DNA of 64,000 nt from Pseudomonadota bacterium (GCA_963204815.1 CAUJHQ010000029.1:103699-167698), one strand, 5' to 3'; shown: positions 55,866-64,000, counted from the stretch's first letter. Notes: generated by a model not told the origin, from the letters alone. A program made the numbers and translations.

Positions 55866-57656
55866 TCAGAACAGCGCCTCGTCCATCGCCATCAGCGGCG
55901 CGACACCGGCGCGCGCGCTGCGGATCAGGCCGGCCGTCTCCGGCAGCAGCTTGGCGAAGTAGAAGCGCGCGGTGGCGAGCTTGGCGGTGTAGAACGGGTC
56001 GCCCGAGCCCTGCTTCGCGAGCGCGATCTTGGCACTGCGGGCGAAGAAGAACGCAAAGACCAGGTGGCCGCAGATGCGCAGGTAGTCCACCGCGGCGGCG
56101 CCCACTTCGTCGGCGTTGCCGAAGGCCTTCATGCCGAGCTCGGTGGTCAGCTTGGTGACCTTGTCGCCCAGGTCGGCGAGCGGGTTGACGAACTCCTGCA
56201 TCGCCTCGTCGGTGCCTTCGTTCTCGACGAACTCGGCGATCAGCTTGCCGAACTTCTTCAGCTTCTTGCCGTTGTCGCCCAGCACCTTGCGGCCCAGCAG
56301 GTCCAGGCTCTGGATCGTGTTGGTGCCCTCGTAGATCATGTTGATGCGGGCGTCGCGCACGAACTGCTCCATGCCCGACTGCTTGATGTAGCCGTGGCCG
56401 CCGAACACCTGCATGCAGTGGCTGGTGGCCAGCCAGCCGTTGTCGGTGAAGAAGGCCTTGATGATGGGCGTCAGCAGCGCCACGAGGTCGGCGCATTCCT
56501 GGCGCTCTTCTTCGTCGTCGCTGTTGAGCTCCTTGTCGAGCAGCATCGCGGCGTAACACGCCAGCGCACGGCCGCCTTCGGCGTAGGCGCGCGCGGTGAG
56601 CAGCATCTTGCGCACGTCGGGGTGCACGATGATCGGGTCGGCCGGCTTGTCCGGCGCCTTCGGGCCCGACAGGCTGCGCATCTGGATGCGGTCCTTCGCG
56701 TAGGCCACCGCGTTCTGGTAGGCCACCTCGGTGAGGCCGAGCGACTGGTTGCCCACGCCCAGGCGCGCCGCGTTCATCATCACGAACATCGCCGCCAGGC
56801 CCTTGTGCGGCTGGCCCACCAGCGTGCCGGTGGCGCCCTCGAGCACCATCTGGCAGGTCGCGTTGCCGTGGATGCCCATCTTGTGTTCCAGCGCGGCGGC
56901 GTGGATGGCGTTGCGCTCGCCGAGCGAGCCGTCGGCGTTGACCTTGAACTTCGGCACCACGAACAGGCTGATGCCCTTGCTGCCGGCGGGCGCGTCCGGC
57001 AGGCGCGCCAGCACCAGGTGGATGATGTTCTCGGCCAGGTCGTGTTCGCCGGCGGAGATGAAGATCTTCTCGCCGGTGATCTTGTACGTGCCGTCGGCCT
57101 GCGGCTCGGCCTTCGTGCGCAGCATGCCGAGGTCGGTGCCGCAATGCGGCTCGGTCAGGCACATGGTGCCGGTCCAGATGCCGCTCGTCAGCTTCGGCAG
57201 GTACGTCGCCTTCTGCTCCGGCGTGCCGTGCGCGTGCAGGCACTCGTAGGCGCCGTGGCTCAGGCCGGGGTACATGGTCCAGGCCTGGTTGGCCGAGTTC
57301 AGCATCTCGTACAGGCACTGGTTCAGCACCAGCGGCAGGCCCTGGCCGCCGTAGGCCGGGTCGGTGCTGAGCGCCGGCCAGCCGCCTTCGACGTACTTCG
57401 CGTAGGCCTGCTTGAAGCCCTTCGGCGCCGTGACCGCGTGGCTGGCGTTGTCGAGCGTGCAGCCTTCCTGGTCGCCGCTGAGGTTGATCGGGAACACGAT
57501 CTCGGCGGCGAACTTGCCGGCTTCCTCGAGCACGGCGTTGATCGTCGCGGCGTCGATGTCGGCGTGCTTCGGGAGCATCTTCAGCTCGTCGGTCACGTTC
57601 AGCAGTTCGTGCAGCACGAAGTGCATGTCGCGCAGCGGCGGGTGGTACTGGGGCAT
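55866..57656 (-). CDS. Acyl-CoA dehydrogenase, long FadE/DmdC-like type
   Basis: A 596-residue flavoenzyme that oxidises acyl-CoA to enoyl-CoA. It has the substrate and FAD motifs TGTMCLTEPHCGTDLGMLRT and CMQVFGGHGYIKQSGMEQ, and RINMIYEGTNTIQSLDLLGR with the Glu typical of this group. The extra C-terminal helical domain places it near the 3-methylmercaptopropionyl-CoA and long-chain dehydrogenases. It is the first gene after the TetR regulator, in the same direction. Confidence 0.95.
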   Translation of the reverse strand: MPQYHPPLRDMHFVLHELLNVTDELKMLPKHADIDAATINAVLEEAGKFAAEIVFPINLSGDQEGCTLDNASHAVTAPKGFKQAYAKYVEGGWPALSTDPAYGGQGLPLVLNQCLYEMLNSANQAWTMYPGLSHGAYECLHAHGTPEQKATYLPKLTSGIWTGTMCLTEPHCGTDLGMLRTKAEPQADGTYKITGEKIFISAGEHDLAENIIHLVLARLPDAPAGSKGISLFVVPKFKVNADGSLGERNAIHAAALEHKMGIHGNATCQMVLEGATGTLVGQPHKGLAAMFVMMNAARLGVGNQSLGLTEVAYQNAVAYAKDRIQMRSLSGPKAPDKPADPIIVHPDVRKMLLTARAYAEGGRALACYAAMLLDKELNSDDEEERQECADLVALLTPIIKAFFTDNGWLATSHCMQVFGGHGYIKQSGMEQFVRDARINMIYEGTNTIQSLDLLGRKVLGDNGKKLKKFGKLIAEFVENEGTDEAMQEFVNPLADLGDKVTKLTTELGMKAFGNADEVGAAAVDYLRICGHLVFAFFFARSAKIALAKQGSGDPFYTAKLATARFYFAKLLPETAGLIRSARAGVAPLMAMDEALF

Positions 57657-57702
57657 GGAGGCTCCTGGGGCGAGAGGGTTCGACGGAAAGGGAGAGGCGG
57701 TC

Positions 57703-58386
57703 TCAGCGGCGCGTCGTGCGCGCCGTCTTCTGGGCCGCCGGCGGGGCCGGCTGGCGGTAGTGGTCGACGACACGCGCGAAGCCGGCGCGGGCGCGGTCGA
57801 GCACGCCCGGGTTGCGCAGGAAGCGCGCGTCATGGTGCAGCGCGAGGATCAGGCCGTGGATCTCGAACAGCATCTGGTCGGCGTCGGTGTCGGGCCGCAG
57901 GTCGCCTTCGTCGATGGCGATGCGAATGGCGCGGCCGAGCGCCGCGTGCCAGGTCTTGACCATCTCGACGAGGGCGTCGCGCACCGGGCCGGGCCGGTCG
58001 TCGAACTCGACCGCGCCACTGATGTAGATGCAGCCCGAATCCAGTTCCACCGAGACGCGGCGCACCCAGCGCTCGAACAGCGTGCGCAGGCGCGGCAGGC
58101 CGCGCGCCTCGTTCATGGCGGGGAAGAAGACCTCTTCCTCGAAGCGGGCGTGGTACTCGCGGATGACGGAGATCTGCAGTTCCTCGCGCGAGCCGAAGTG
58201 GGCGAAGACGCCCGACTTGCTCATCTGCATCAGTTCGGCGAGAGCGCCGATCGACAGCCCTTCCAGGCCCATGTGCGAGGCCAGGCCGAGCGCGGCCTCC
58301 AGGATGGCGGCACGCGTCTGCTGGCCCTTGTGGAGCGTCTTCGGCGCGGTGCCGCGCGGGGCGGCGATGTGCGGAGCGGTCGGCAC
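57703..58386 (-). CDS. TetR-family regulator of the acyl-CoA operon
   Basis: A 227-residue TetR protein. The HTH is in residues about 22-68 (TRAAILEAALGLASHMG, GALAELMQMSKSGVFAHFGSR). The ligand domain has DSGCIYISGAVEFDDRPGPV, as in FadR/PsrA-like and YcdC-like regulators. The start is a GTG at 58386 without a strong ribosome site; no ATG is available. A perfect 12-bp palindrome 20 bases upstream should be its operator. It probably represses itself and the downstream beta-oxidation genes until acyl-CoA binds; that is inferred. Confidence 0.9.
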   Translation of the reverse strand: MPTAPHIAAPRGTAPKTLHKGQQTRAAILEAALGLASHMGLEGLSIGALAELMQMSKSGVFAHFGSREELQISVIREYHARFEEEVFFPAMNEARGLPRLRTLFERWVRRVSVELDSGCIYISGAVEFDDRPGPVRDALVEMVKTWHAALGRAIRIAIDEGDLRPDTDADQMLFEIHGLILALHHDARFLRNPGVLDRARAGFARVVDHYRQPAPPAAQKTARTTRR

Positions 58387-58405
58387 GTGGGCGGCAGAAA
58401 GAAAC

Positions 58406-58417
58406 GAACGATCGTTC
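58406..58417. promoter_or_regulatory. Palindromic TetR operator gaacgatcgttc
   Basis: A perfect 12-bp palindrome at 58406-58417 lies 20 bases before the TetR GTG and inside an A/T-richer stretch. The aacgatcgtt form is typical of TetR-type fatty-acid regulators. The region up to the HNH gene also holds its promoter. Confidence 0.75.
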
Positions 58418-58554
58418 TATTCTGACCGCAAGCCGCGAAACCATGCCGCCGCATGCGTGAAATTTTCTAGACGACGCCGCCTAATGCCCCGGCGCGGCAC
58501 CGTCACGCCGCCACGGTTGAGGTCCGGGCCGCGAATGATTTACGCTCGCGCATC

Positions 58555-59112
58555 ATGGATGTGCTACAGCTCGATGTGTCAGGCCGTCCCCAGGCCTGGA
58601 TCACGCCGCGCGAGGCGGCGGTGCTCTACGCCAGCGACGGGGTGGCCTGGACCCTGGGCGCGGCCTGCCAGGTGCTGCGCGGCGGCATCCAGCGCACCAC
58701 CGGGCTGCAGTCGCGCATCGAGGTGCACCCCATCATCGCCGTGCGCGGCGCCGTGCCTTCGCGCGCCTGGCGGCAGACGCCGGCGCTGTCGAACCCCAAG
58801 CTGTTCGTGCGCGACCGCCACATCTGCGCCTACTGCGGCGGCCGCTTCCACTTCGACGAACTGACGCGCGAGCACATCCGCCCGGTGTCGCGCGGCGGCG
58901 AGGACACCTGGATGAACTGCATCACCGCCTGCCGCGCCTGCAACGGCCGCAAGGGCAGCCGCATGCCCGAAGAGGCGCACATGAGCCTGCTCTTCCTGCC
59001 CTACGTGCCCAGCCTGCACGAGGACATGATCCTGCGCGGCCGCCGCATCCTGGTCGACCAGATGGACTTCCTGCTCGCCAGCGTGCCGCGCAGCTCGCGC
59101 CTGCACGGCTGA
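58555..59112 (+). CDS. HNH endonuclease
   Basis: A 185-residue HNH protein. A zinc knuckle (CAYCGG and CRACNG) frames the HNH core (LTREHIRPVSRGGEDTWMNC). The N-terminal part (residues 1-85) is the conserved region of a stand-alone, chromosomally fixed family in betaproteobacteria. No mobile element, intron or restriction genes are nearby, so a housekeeping DNA-processing role is more likely than homing. It converges with the propeller gene, leaving seven bases between them. Confidence 0.9.
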   Translation: MDVLQLDVSGRPQAWITPREAAVLYASDGVAWTLGAACQVLRGGIQRTTGLQSRIEVHPIIAVRGAVPSRAWRQTPALSNPKLFVRDRHICAYCGGRFHFDELTREHIRPVSRGGEDTWMNCITACRACNGRKGSRMPEEAHMSLLFLPYVPSLHEDMILRGRRILVDQMDFLLASVPRSSRLHG

Positions 59113-59119
59113 GCGGCGT

Positions 59120-61024
59120 TCAGCCGAACGGCGAATAGCGCCGGCCGTCGCCGCGCCCCGGCGCGAAGCTGATGCGTCGCCGTTCCTCCAGCCCCTCGCG
59201 CCCGAAGCGGCCACGGTCGAGCCGGCCCTCGACGATCTCGTAGCCCAGCAGCGCCAGCACGCGTTCGCCCAGGAAGATCGGCCGCGCGTTGCCGTACCAG
59301 TCGACGCAGCTGGCCTTGCAGGCGTCGTCGCCACGGCCACGTTCGCCGGCCTGCAGTTCGCCCAGTGCGGCGAGCTGCAGGCCGCGCTGGCGCAGCACCA
59401 GCAACGTGGCCGAGCCCTCGCCGCCGCCATGCACGCCCGGCCGCCGTCCGCCGCGGCCCAGCAGCGGCAGGCCCAGCAGGCCTTCGCCGCCCCCGGTGTC
59501 GCGGTAGAAGAAGCCGTGCGTGCGCGACTCGCCCTGGCGCGCGCCGGCCTGCACGTGGCGGCCTTCGAGCGAGGCCGCGGTGCGCCCCAGGCGCAGCAGC
59601 GACAGGTGGAACTCGCTGCCGGCCGCGCCGGCCACCAGCGCGTGCGGGCCGATGGCCTCGATGCGCTCGACCGCATGCCCGGTGTCGACCACCGAGACCG
59701 CCGCGCCGGCGTCGGCGTAGGGCACGGCGAAGGCGCGCGTTTCGGCGCCGCCCCACAGCAGCCAGCCGCCGACGTAGCGGTTCTGCAGCCCGCCGCCGCG
59801 CGGCGCCGGCAGGCGGCGGTAGTGCTCGCGGCGCGCGCTGCCGCGGCCGTCGCCGAAGGCCGAGAGCGGCACGCGCAGCAGCGCCAGCGCGCCGGCGCCC
59901 TGCTCGGCGCCCCACATCGACTCGCCGCGGCCCTGGTCGCGCAGCAGCACGTTGAGGTGGTCGTGCCCGTCCTCCAGGAAGGACATCTGGTCGACCGGCA
60001 TGCCGACAGCCTTCAGGCCGGTGGGCTCGGTGCCGTCCAGCGGCACGCGGAACACCGCCGATGCATCGCCGCGCCGCGCCGCCGTCCACACGTAGACCGA
60101 GCCGGTCGAGACGTAGAACACGCGGCCCGCCGGGCCGAGCACGGCGGTCGACTCGACCTGCGGCTCGTCGTCGGCGTCGAGGTCGATCGAGGTCACGGTG
60201 TGCAGCGCCAGCGGCTCGGTGGGGTCGAAGTCGTCGTCGCTGCGGTACACGCGCGTGGCCGGCAGGATGCGCCGGAACGCCGCCGGCGCGGCCGCCGGCC
60301 GCCAGCGCCGCCAGCCCGGCAGCAGCGTCATCGGCGGCGGGCCCCAGGGCTGCAGCAGCGTGGGTGTGTAGAACACGAGCTTGCGGCCGATGAGCCGGCT
60401 GGCGTAGTTGCGCGACGAGTAGTAGTCGTGGCTGCGCAGGTGGTAGGTGGCGCGGTGCGCCAGGCCACCGTCGGTCGACAGGTCGAAGAGGCCGATCTCG
60501 GTGCCGCCGCGCGCGTAGCTGAACCCGATGACGACCACCGTGCGCTCGCTGACGAGCAACTCGTCGTACCAGGCGCCGGCCGGGTCGGCGCCGGGCGCGT
60601 AGGCGTCGGCCATGGCGGCGGGCTGCAGCGCGTCGCCGCCCACGCGCACCGTGAAGAGCCGGCCGCGCCGCAGGATGACGAGGAACTCGCCGGCGCGCTT
60701 GACGATGCCGCCTTCGTCGACGCCGGCGGTCTGCACGTTGGTGATCGACTCGGCCGCGGCGCCGGCGCTGTCGGCGGCCATCTTGGCGGCCGGGGCGGCG
60801 GACTGCAGCGCCACGCCGGGCGCCGCCGGCGCCATCGACATCTCGCGCCGGCGCTCCTGCTGCGCGCGTTGCGCCGCGGCGCGCCAGCGGTCCAGCACGG
60901 CGACCATCTCGGCGTCGCCGGTGTACGGGGTCAGCGTGGCGGCGGCGCGCGCGGCCAGCGGCAGGCTGCAGGCCGCCAGGCCGGCGGCGGCCGCGGAGGC
61001 GAGAACGGATCGGCGGGTGAACAT
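59120..61024 (-). CDS. Exported beta-propeller protein (PF09826-like)
   Basis: A 634-residue protein with a Tat-like leader (FTRRSVLASAAAAGLAAC) that also ends in a lipobox. The signature TNVQTAGVDEGGIVKRAGEF near residue 100 and repeated four-stranded blades (LFTVRV, FYVSTGSVYVW, GWLLWGG) match the secreted propeller family distantly related to WD40. Function unknown. A DDACKASCVDWYGN pair of cysteines lies near the C terminus. The ATG at 61024 has GAAGGAG ahead. It follows the cytochrome of the copper operon by about 70 bases and could belong to the same transcript. Confidence 0.85.
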   Translation of the reverse strand: MFTRRSVLASAAAAGLAACSLPLAARAAATLTPYTGDAEMVAVLDRWRAAAQRAQQERRREMSMAPAAPGVALQSAAPAAKMAADSAGAAAESITNVQTAGVDEGGIVKRAGEFLVILRRGRLFTVRVGGDALQPAAMADAYAPGADPAGAWYDELLVSERTVVVIGFSYARGGTEIGLFDLSTDGGLAHRATYHLRSHDYYSSRNYASRLIGRKLVFYTPTLLQPWGPPPMTLLPGWRRWRPAAAPAAFRRILPATRVYRSDDDFDPTEPLALHTVTSIDLDADDEPQVESTAVLGPAGRVFYVSTGSVYVWTAARRGDASAVFRVPLDGTEPTGLKAVGMPVDQMSFLEDGHDHLNVLLRDQGRGESMWGAEQGAGALALLRVPLSAFGDGRGSARREHYRRLPAPRGGGLQNRYVGGWLLWGGAETRAFAVPYADAGAAVSVVDTGHAVERIEAIGPHALVAGAAGSEFHLSLLRLGRTAASLEGRHVQAGARQGESRTHGFFYRDTGGGEGLLGLPLLGRGGRRPGVHGGGEGSATLLVLRQRGLQLAALGELQAGERGRGDDACKASCVDWYGNARPIFLGERVLALLGYEIVEGRLDRGRFGREGLEERRRISFAPGRGDGRRYSPFG

Positions 61025-61094
61025 CGGCAGGCTCCTTCGTGTGAGGGTGTCCTGCGTTGAACGCGGCACGCGCCGGAACGGGGTTAAACCCCCC

Positions 61095-61568
61095 TCAAGG
61101 CGACGCCTGCCGGTTGATCTGGTCGTGCTTGGCGCGCACCGCCGCCGGCCAGCGCGACTTGATCCACGACAGCACGGCGACGATCTCGTCGTCGGCGAGC
61201 TTGCCCTCGTAGGCCGGCATCGCGGTGTTGTAGTCCGGAATGTTCGCGACCTTGCCGACGCCGTACTTCGTTAGGTTGAACAGCACCTCGTCCGGGTGGT
61301 GCCAGGTGTGGCCGCTGGCGTCGTGCGGCGGCGCCGGCAGGCGGCCGTCGGCGCCGGGCGTGCGCCAGTCGGGCTGGCCTTCGAGCTGCGCGCCGTGGCA
61401 GGACGCGCAGTGCGCGATGTAGACGCGCTCGCCCACCGCCAGCACGTGCAGGTCGTCGGGCTGCAGCGCCACACGCACGGGCGCGGCGGTGCGCTGCATC
61501 CACCAGCCGGCGCCAGCCAGCAATGCCGCCGCCACGAGCGCGAGCCCGGCCTTCGCGGTGCCGTTCAC
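61095..61568 (-). CDS. Mono-heme cytochrome c, membrane-anchored
   Basis: A 157-residue class I cytochrome. An N-terminal hydrophobic helix (residues about 6-24) anchors or exports it. CASCHGAQLEG holds the heme, and the Met in NTAMPAYEGKL is the likely sixth ligand. The helix DDEIVAVLSWIKSRWP closes the fold. It sits last in the copper operon, so it may pass electrons to the multicopper oxidase. Confidence 0.92.
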   Translation of the reverse strand: MNGTAKAGLALVAAALLAGAGWWMQRTAAPVRVALQPDDLHVLAVGERVYIAHCASCHGAQLEGQPDWRTPGADGRLPAPPHDASGHTWHHPDEVLFNLTKYGVGKVANIPDYNTAMPAYEGKLADDEIVAVLSWIKSRWPAAVRAKHDQINRQASP

Positions 61569-61571
61569 GGG

Positions 61572-61853
61572 CTACTTCGCCGCCGGCTCGATGGCCGTCA
61601 CGGTGTAGTTGCCGCCCAGCTTCTCCACCGCGAAACGCACCTTGTCGCCGGCCTTCACGCGGTCGAGCATCTTCGCGTCCTTGACGTGGAAGACCATCGT
61701 CATCGGCGGCATGTCCAGGTTCTTGATCTCGCCGTGGCGGATCGTCAGCTTGGCGGCTTCCTTGTCGACCTTGCGGATCTCGCCGTCGGTGAGGTCGGCG
61801 GCGAAGGCGCTGCCGGCGCAGGCCAGCAGCAGGGTGGAAATGAATCGCTTCAT
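61572..61853 (-). CDS. CusF-like periplasmic copper-binding protein
   Basis: A 93-residue protein with a signal peptide (MKRFISTLLLACAGSAFAA) and an OB-fold of the CusF type: LTIRHGEIKNLDMPPMTMVF. His and two Met ligands are kept, while the Trp that caps Cu(I) in E. coli CusF is replaced by Met (DMPPMTM in place of NWPEMTM), as in several related proteins. It should bind Cu(I) or Ag(I) in the periplasm. It lies three bases before the cytochrome gene. Confidence 0.9.
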   Translation of the reverse strand: MKRFISTLLLACAGSAFAADLTDGEIRKVDKEAAKLTIRHGEIKNLDMPPMTMVFHVKDAKMLDRVKAGDKVRFAVEKLGGNYTVTAIEPAAK

Positions 61854-61877
61854 GTCGGTCTCCTTGACGAAATGGGT

Positions 61878-62381
61878 TCAGCGCGCCGCGCGCGGCGCCA
61901 CGTTGATGTGCCCGACCATGCCGGCCGCGTAGTGGCCGGCGATCAGGCAGGCGAAACGGAAGTCGCCCGCGCGGTTGAAGGTCCAGACGATCTCGCCACT
62001 GCGGCCCGGCGGCACGTGGGCCATGTACGGCCCGTCGTGTTCCATGCCGGGGAACTTCTCCATCAGCTTGGCGTGTTCGTCCAGCGTGGCCGGCGTGCCG
62101 ATGACGAACTCGTGCATCAGCCGGCCGGTGTTGTGCACGCGCAGGCGCAGCGTCTCGCCTTCGCGCACGGCGATGCGGTCGGGCGTGAAGCGCATCGTGT
62201 CGGTCATGCGCACGTCGACCGTGCGGCGCACGGCGCGCGCATCGCCGGCGATGCCCCAGTCGGTCTGCTCGCGCTTCGCGGGGCCGGCGGGCTTGTGCGC
62301 ATCGCCATGCGCCTGCGCGCCCAGCGGCAGCAGCACCAGCGCCGCAACCAGGCCGCGGCGGCGCACGTCAGTGGTGCCCAT
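61878..62381 (-). CDS. Plastocyanin-like cupredoxin
   Basis: A 167-residue cupredoxin with a signal peptide (LVAALVLLPLGAQAHG). Type 1 copper ligands are His in LMHEFVIG, Cys in FACLIAGHY, the following His and Met in AGMVG. The His-Gly/His-Lys start of the mature protein may bind extra copper. The ATG at 62381 overlaps the end of the oxidase gene by 14 bases; a GTG two codons upstream is possible. Confidence 0.9.
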   Translation of the reverse strand: MGTTDVRRRGLVAALVLLPLGAQAHGDAHKPAGPAKREQTDWGIAGDARAVRRTVDVRMTDTMRFTPDRIAVREGETLRLRVHNTGRLMHEFVIGTPATLDEHAKLMEKFPGMEHDGPYMAHVPPGRSGEIVWTFNRAGDFRFACLIAGHYAAGMVGHINVAPRAAR

Positions 62382-64000
62382 GGCCACCCCCGCCTGCCGG
62401 CTTGCGCACCTTCACCTCGACATCGGCCGCAGGCTTCGCCGCCGGCGCCATCGCGGCGCCGCCCTCGCCCGCCGCACGCGCCGGCTCGGCGAGCGCGCCG
62501 GTCCATTCGTAGGCCACGGTGCCCGGCGGGTGGCGGAACCAGCCGGGGTCCGAGTAGTCGCCGCGCGGCTGCTCGCGGCGCACCTTCAGCACGCTGAACA
62601 TGCCGCCCATGCCGACGGCGCCGAAGGGGCCGGTGCCGGTCATCATCGGCGCGGTGTTGACGGGCAGCGGCATCTCCATCTCGGTCATGTCGTGCATGCC
62701 GCGCTCGCCCATCACCATGTAGTCGGGCACCAGCTTCGTGATGCGGCGCGCGACGTCGCGGTGGTCGACGCCGATCATCGTCGGCACGCCGTGTCCCATC
62801 GCGTTCATCGTGTGGTGGCTCTTGTGGCAGTGGAAGGCCCAGTCGCCCTCCTCGTCGGCGACGAAGTCCAGCTGCCGCATCTGGCCGACCGCGACGTCGG
62901 CCGTCACCTCGGGCCAGCGCGAGCCCTTCGGCGTCGGGCCGCCGTCGGTGCCGGTGACGGTGAACTCGTGGCCGTGCAGGTGGATCGGGTGGTTCGTCAT
63001 CGTCAGGTTGCCCACGCGCAGCCGCACCTTGTCGCCCAGCCGCACGTTCAGGCTGTCGATGCCGGGGAAGATGCGGCTGTTCCAGGCCCAGAGGTTGAAA
63101 TCGAGCATCGTCATCACCTTCGGCGTCGCGCTGCCGGGCTCGATGTCGAAGGCGTTCAGCAGGAAGCAGAAGTCGCGGTCGACCTCGTCGATCAGCGGGT
63201 GCTTCGCCTTCGGGTGCGTGATCCACAGACCGTAGAGGCCCATCGCCATCTGCACCATCTCGTCGGCATGCGGGTGGTACATGAAGGTGCCGGGGCGGCG
63301 CGCGACGAACTCGTAGACGAAGGTCTTGCCCGGCGGGATCGCCGGCTGCGTGAGCCCAGTGACGCCGTCCATGCCGTTGGGCAGGCGCTGGCCGTGCCAG
63401 TGCACGCTGTGCACCTCGGGCAGCTTGTTGGTGACGAAGAGGCGCACGCGGTCGCCCTGGCGCACGTTGAGCGTGTCGATGCCGGGGAAGACGCGGCTGT
63501 TCCAGGTCCACAGGTTGAACTCGGTCATCGTCATGATCCTGGGCGTGGCGCTGCCCGGCTCGATGTCGAAGGCGCCCAGCAGGAAGCAGAAGTCGCGGTC
63601 GGCGTCCTCGATCAGCGGATGCTTCGCCTTCGGGTGCGTGATCCACATGCCGTACATGCCCATGGCCATCTGCGTCATCTCGTCGGCGTGCGGGTGGTAC
63701 ATGAAGGTGCCGGGGCGGCGCGCCGTGAACTCGTAGACGAAGGTCTTGCCGGGTGCGATGCCTGGCTGGTTCAGCCCGCCCACGCCGTCCATGCCGTTGG
63801 GCAGGCGCTGGCCGTGCCAGTGGATGGTGGTGTGCTCGGGCAGGCGGTTGGTGACGAAGATGCGCACGCGGTCGCCTTCGACCACCTCGATGGTGGGGCC
63901 GGGGCTCTGGCCGTTGTAGCCCCACAGGTGGGCCTTGAAACCTTCGGTCATCTCGCGCACCACGGGCTCGGCCACGAGGTGGAATTCCTTGACGCCGTTG
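62368..64000 (-). CDS. Multicopper oxidase with duplicated cupredoxin module (5' end outside window)
   Basis: At least 543 residues are present; the frame stays open to the window edge (NGVKEFHLVAEPVVRE), so the start is missing. Motifs from the N-terminal side: HWHG and HPHADEM, then the same pair again (HWHG, HPHADEM), then HPIHLHGHEF and HCHKSHH, which holds the type 1 Cys. Normal members have only the first, third and fourth of these sites; here one 140-residue unit is duplicated in tandem. The C-terminal part is Met/Gly/His-rich (ending GGGGHGHH) and may bind copper. It should oxidise Cu(I) or small substrates in the periplasm. Confidence 0.93.
   Translation of the reverse strand, partial: NGVKEFHLVAEPVVREMTEGFKAHLWGYNGQSPGPTIEVVEGDRVRIFVTNRLPEHTTIHWHGQRLPNGMDGVGGLNQPGIAPGKTFVYEFTARRPGTFMYHPHADEMTQMAMGMYGMWITHPKAKHPLIEDADRDFCFLLGAFDIEPGSATPRIMTMTEFNLWTWNSRVFPGIDTLNVRQGDRVRLFVTNKLPEVHSVHWHGQRLPNGMDGVTGLTQPAIPPGKTFVYEFVARRPGTFMYHPHADEMVQMAMGLYGLWITHPKAKHPLIDEVDRDFCFLLNAFDIEPGSATPKVMTMLDFNLWAWNSRIFPGIDSLNVRLGDKVRLRVGNLTMTNHPIHLHGHEFTVTGTDGGPTPKGSRWPEVTADVAVGQMRQLDFVADEEGDWAFHCHKSHHTMNAMGHGVPTMIGVDHRDVARRITKLVPDYMVMGERGMHDMTEMEMPLPVNTAPMMTGTGPFGAVGMGGMFSVLKVRREQPRGDYSDPGWFRHPPGTVAYEWTGALAEPARAAGEGGAAMAPAAKPAADVEVKVRKPAGGGGHGHH
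63031..63870 (-). repeat. 420-bp in-frame tandem duplication within the multicopper oxidase gene
   Basis: Lines of sequence 420 bases apart match closely between about 63031-63450 and 63451-63870. For example atgccgttgggcaggcgctg occurs at 63371 and 63791, and cgggtggtacatgaaggtgc at 63271 and 63691. By eye identity is about 85-90 percent. The unit is 140 codons and covers one cupredoxin domain plus the linker to the next. A third, much weaker echo (GDKVRLRV) begins at the same phase, showing where the ancestral join lay. Confidence 0.85.

Noticed and set aside
58555..59112. HNH gene as homing endonuclease or restriction enzyme
   Set aside because: No intron, intein, methylase or mobile-element flank is seen, and the protein resembles a fixed chromosomal family.
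63031..63870. Possible CRISPR or transposon repeat at the 420-bp duplication
   Set aside because: The copies are adjacent, in frame and encode a cupredoxin unit; there are no spacers, terminal repeats or transposase.

Overview
The window looks like chromosomal DNA from a very GC-rich betaproteobacterium of the Burkholderiales, probably near the Rubrivivax/Leptothrix/Variovorax side. This rests on almost exclusive G/C third codon positions, a complete dcw cell-wall cluster with Burkholderiales-style gene fusions, a GltIJKL amino-acid transporter, Bcr/CflA and HtpX homologues, and a dispersed palindromic repeat that I recall from that order. No tRNA, rRNA operon, CRISPR array, insertion sequence or prophage was seen.

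Layout. (1) 1-13208, minus strand: the division and cell-wall cluster mraZ-rsmH-ftsL-ftsI-murEF-mraY-murD-ftsW-murG-murC-ddl. Most junctions overlap by a few bases. murE and murF form one reading frame. The only two sizeable internal gaps are each filled by a copy of a structured repeat. (2) 13371-21917: single housekeeping genes, namely carbonic anhydrase, an MFS exporter, an intradiol-dioxygenase-like protein, RNase P RNA, cysK, htpX, and pyrC with a NYN-domain protein. (3) 22075-26278: a GltIJKL transport operon with a LysR regulator. (4) 26335-34065: a SARP/AfsR-like regulator, a small protein and two paralogous lipoproteins carrying Ig-like and RCC1 propeller domains. (5) 34069-36357: an ATM1-type ABC exporter and a YciA thioesterase. 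(6) 36448-48181: an envelope-protein region with a membrane Ser/Thr kinase, a di-heme-type lipoprotein, an OmpA-domain lipoprotein, a 1534-residue repeat protein ending in a JDVT-CTERM-like sorting signal, its likely dedicated glutamic intramembrane protease, and a porin. (7) 48302-58417: a small internally repeated secreted protein, then a fatty-acid or acyl-CoA degradation operon with its TetR regulator and a palindromic operator. (8) 58555-64000: an HNH nuclease, a Tat/lipobox beta-propeller protein and a copper-handling operon (multicopper oxidase, cupredoxin, CusF-like protein, cytochrome c). The oxidase runs off the window and contains a 420-bp in-frame tandem duplication.

How the parts fit. 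The dcw cluster makes UDP-MurNAc-pentapeptide and lipid II with meso-diaminopimelate (MurE has DNPR) and builds the septum. Region 6 is the best candidate for a less-described system: a one-substrate/one-protease C-terminal sorting pair next to kinase, heme and OmpA lipoproteins. The family pair itself is, as I recall, already catalogued, so the novelty lies in the substrate and neighbourhood. The other strong observations are the covarying dispersed repeat, the MurE-MurF fusion that depends on a seven-base homopolymer, a codon-atypical patch in rsmH, and the duplicated cupredoxin module.
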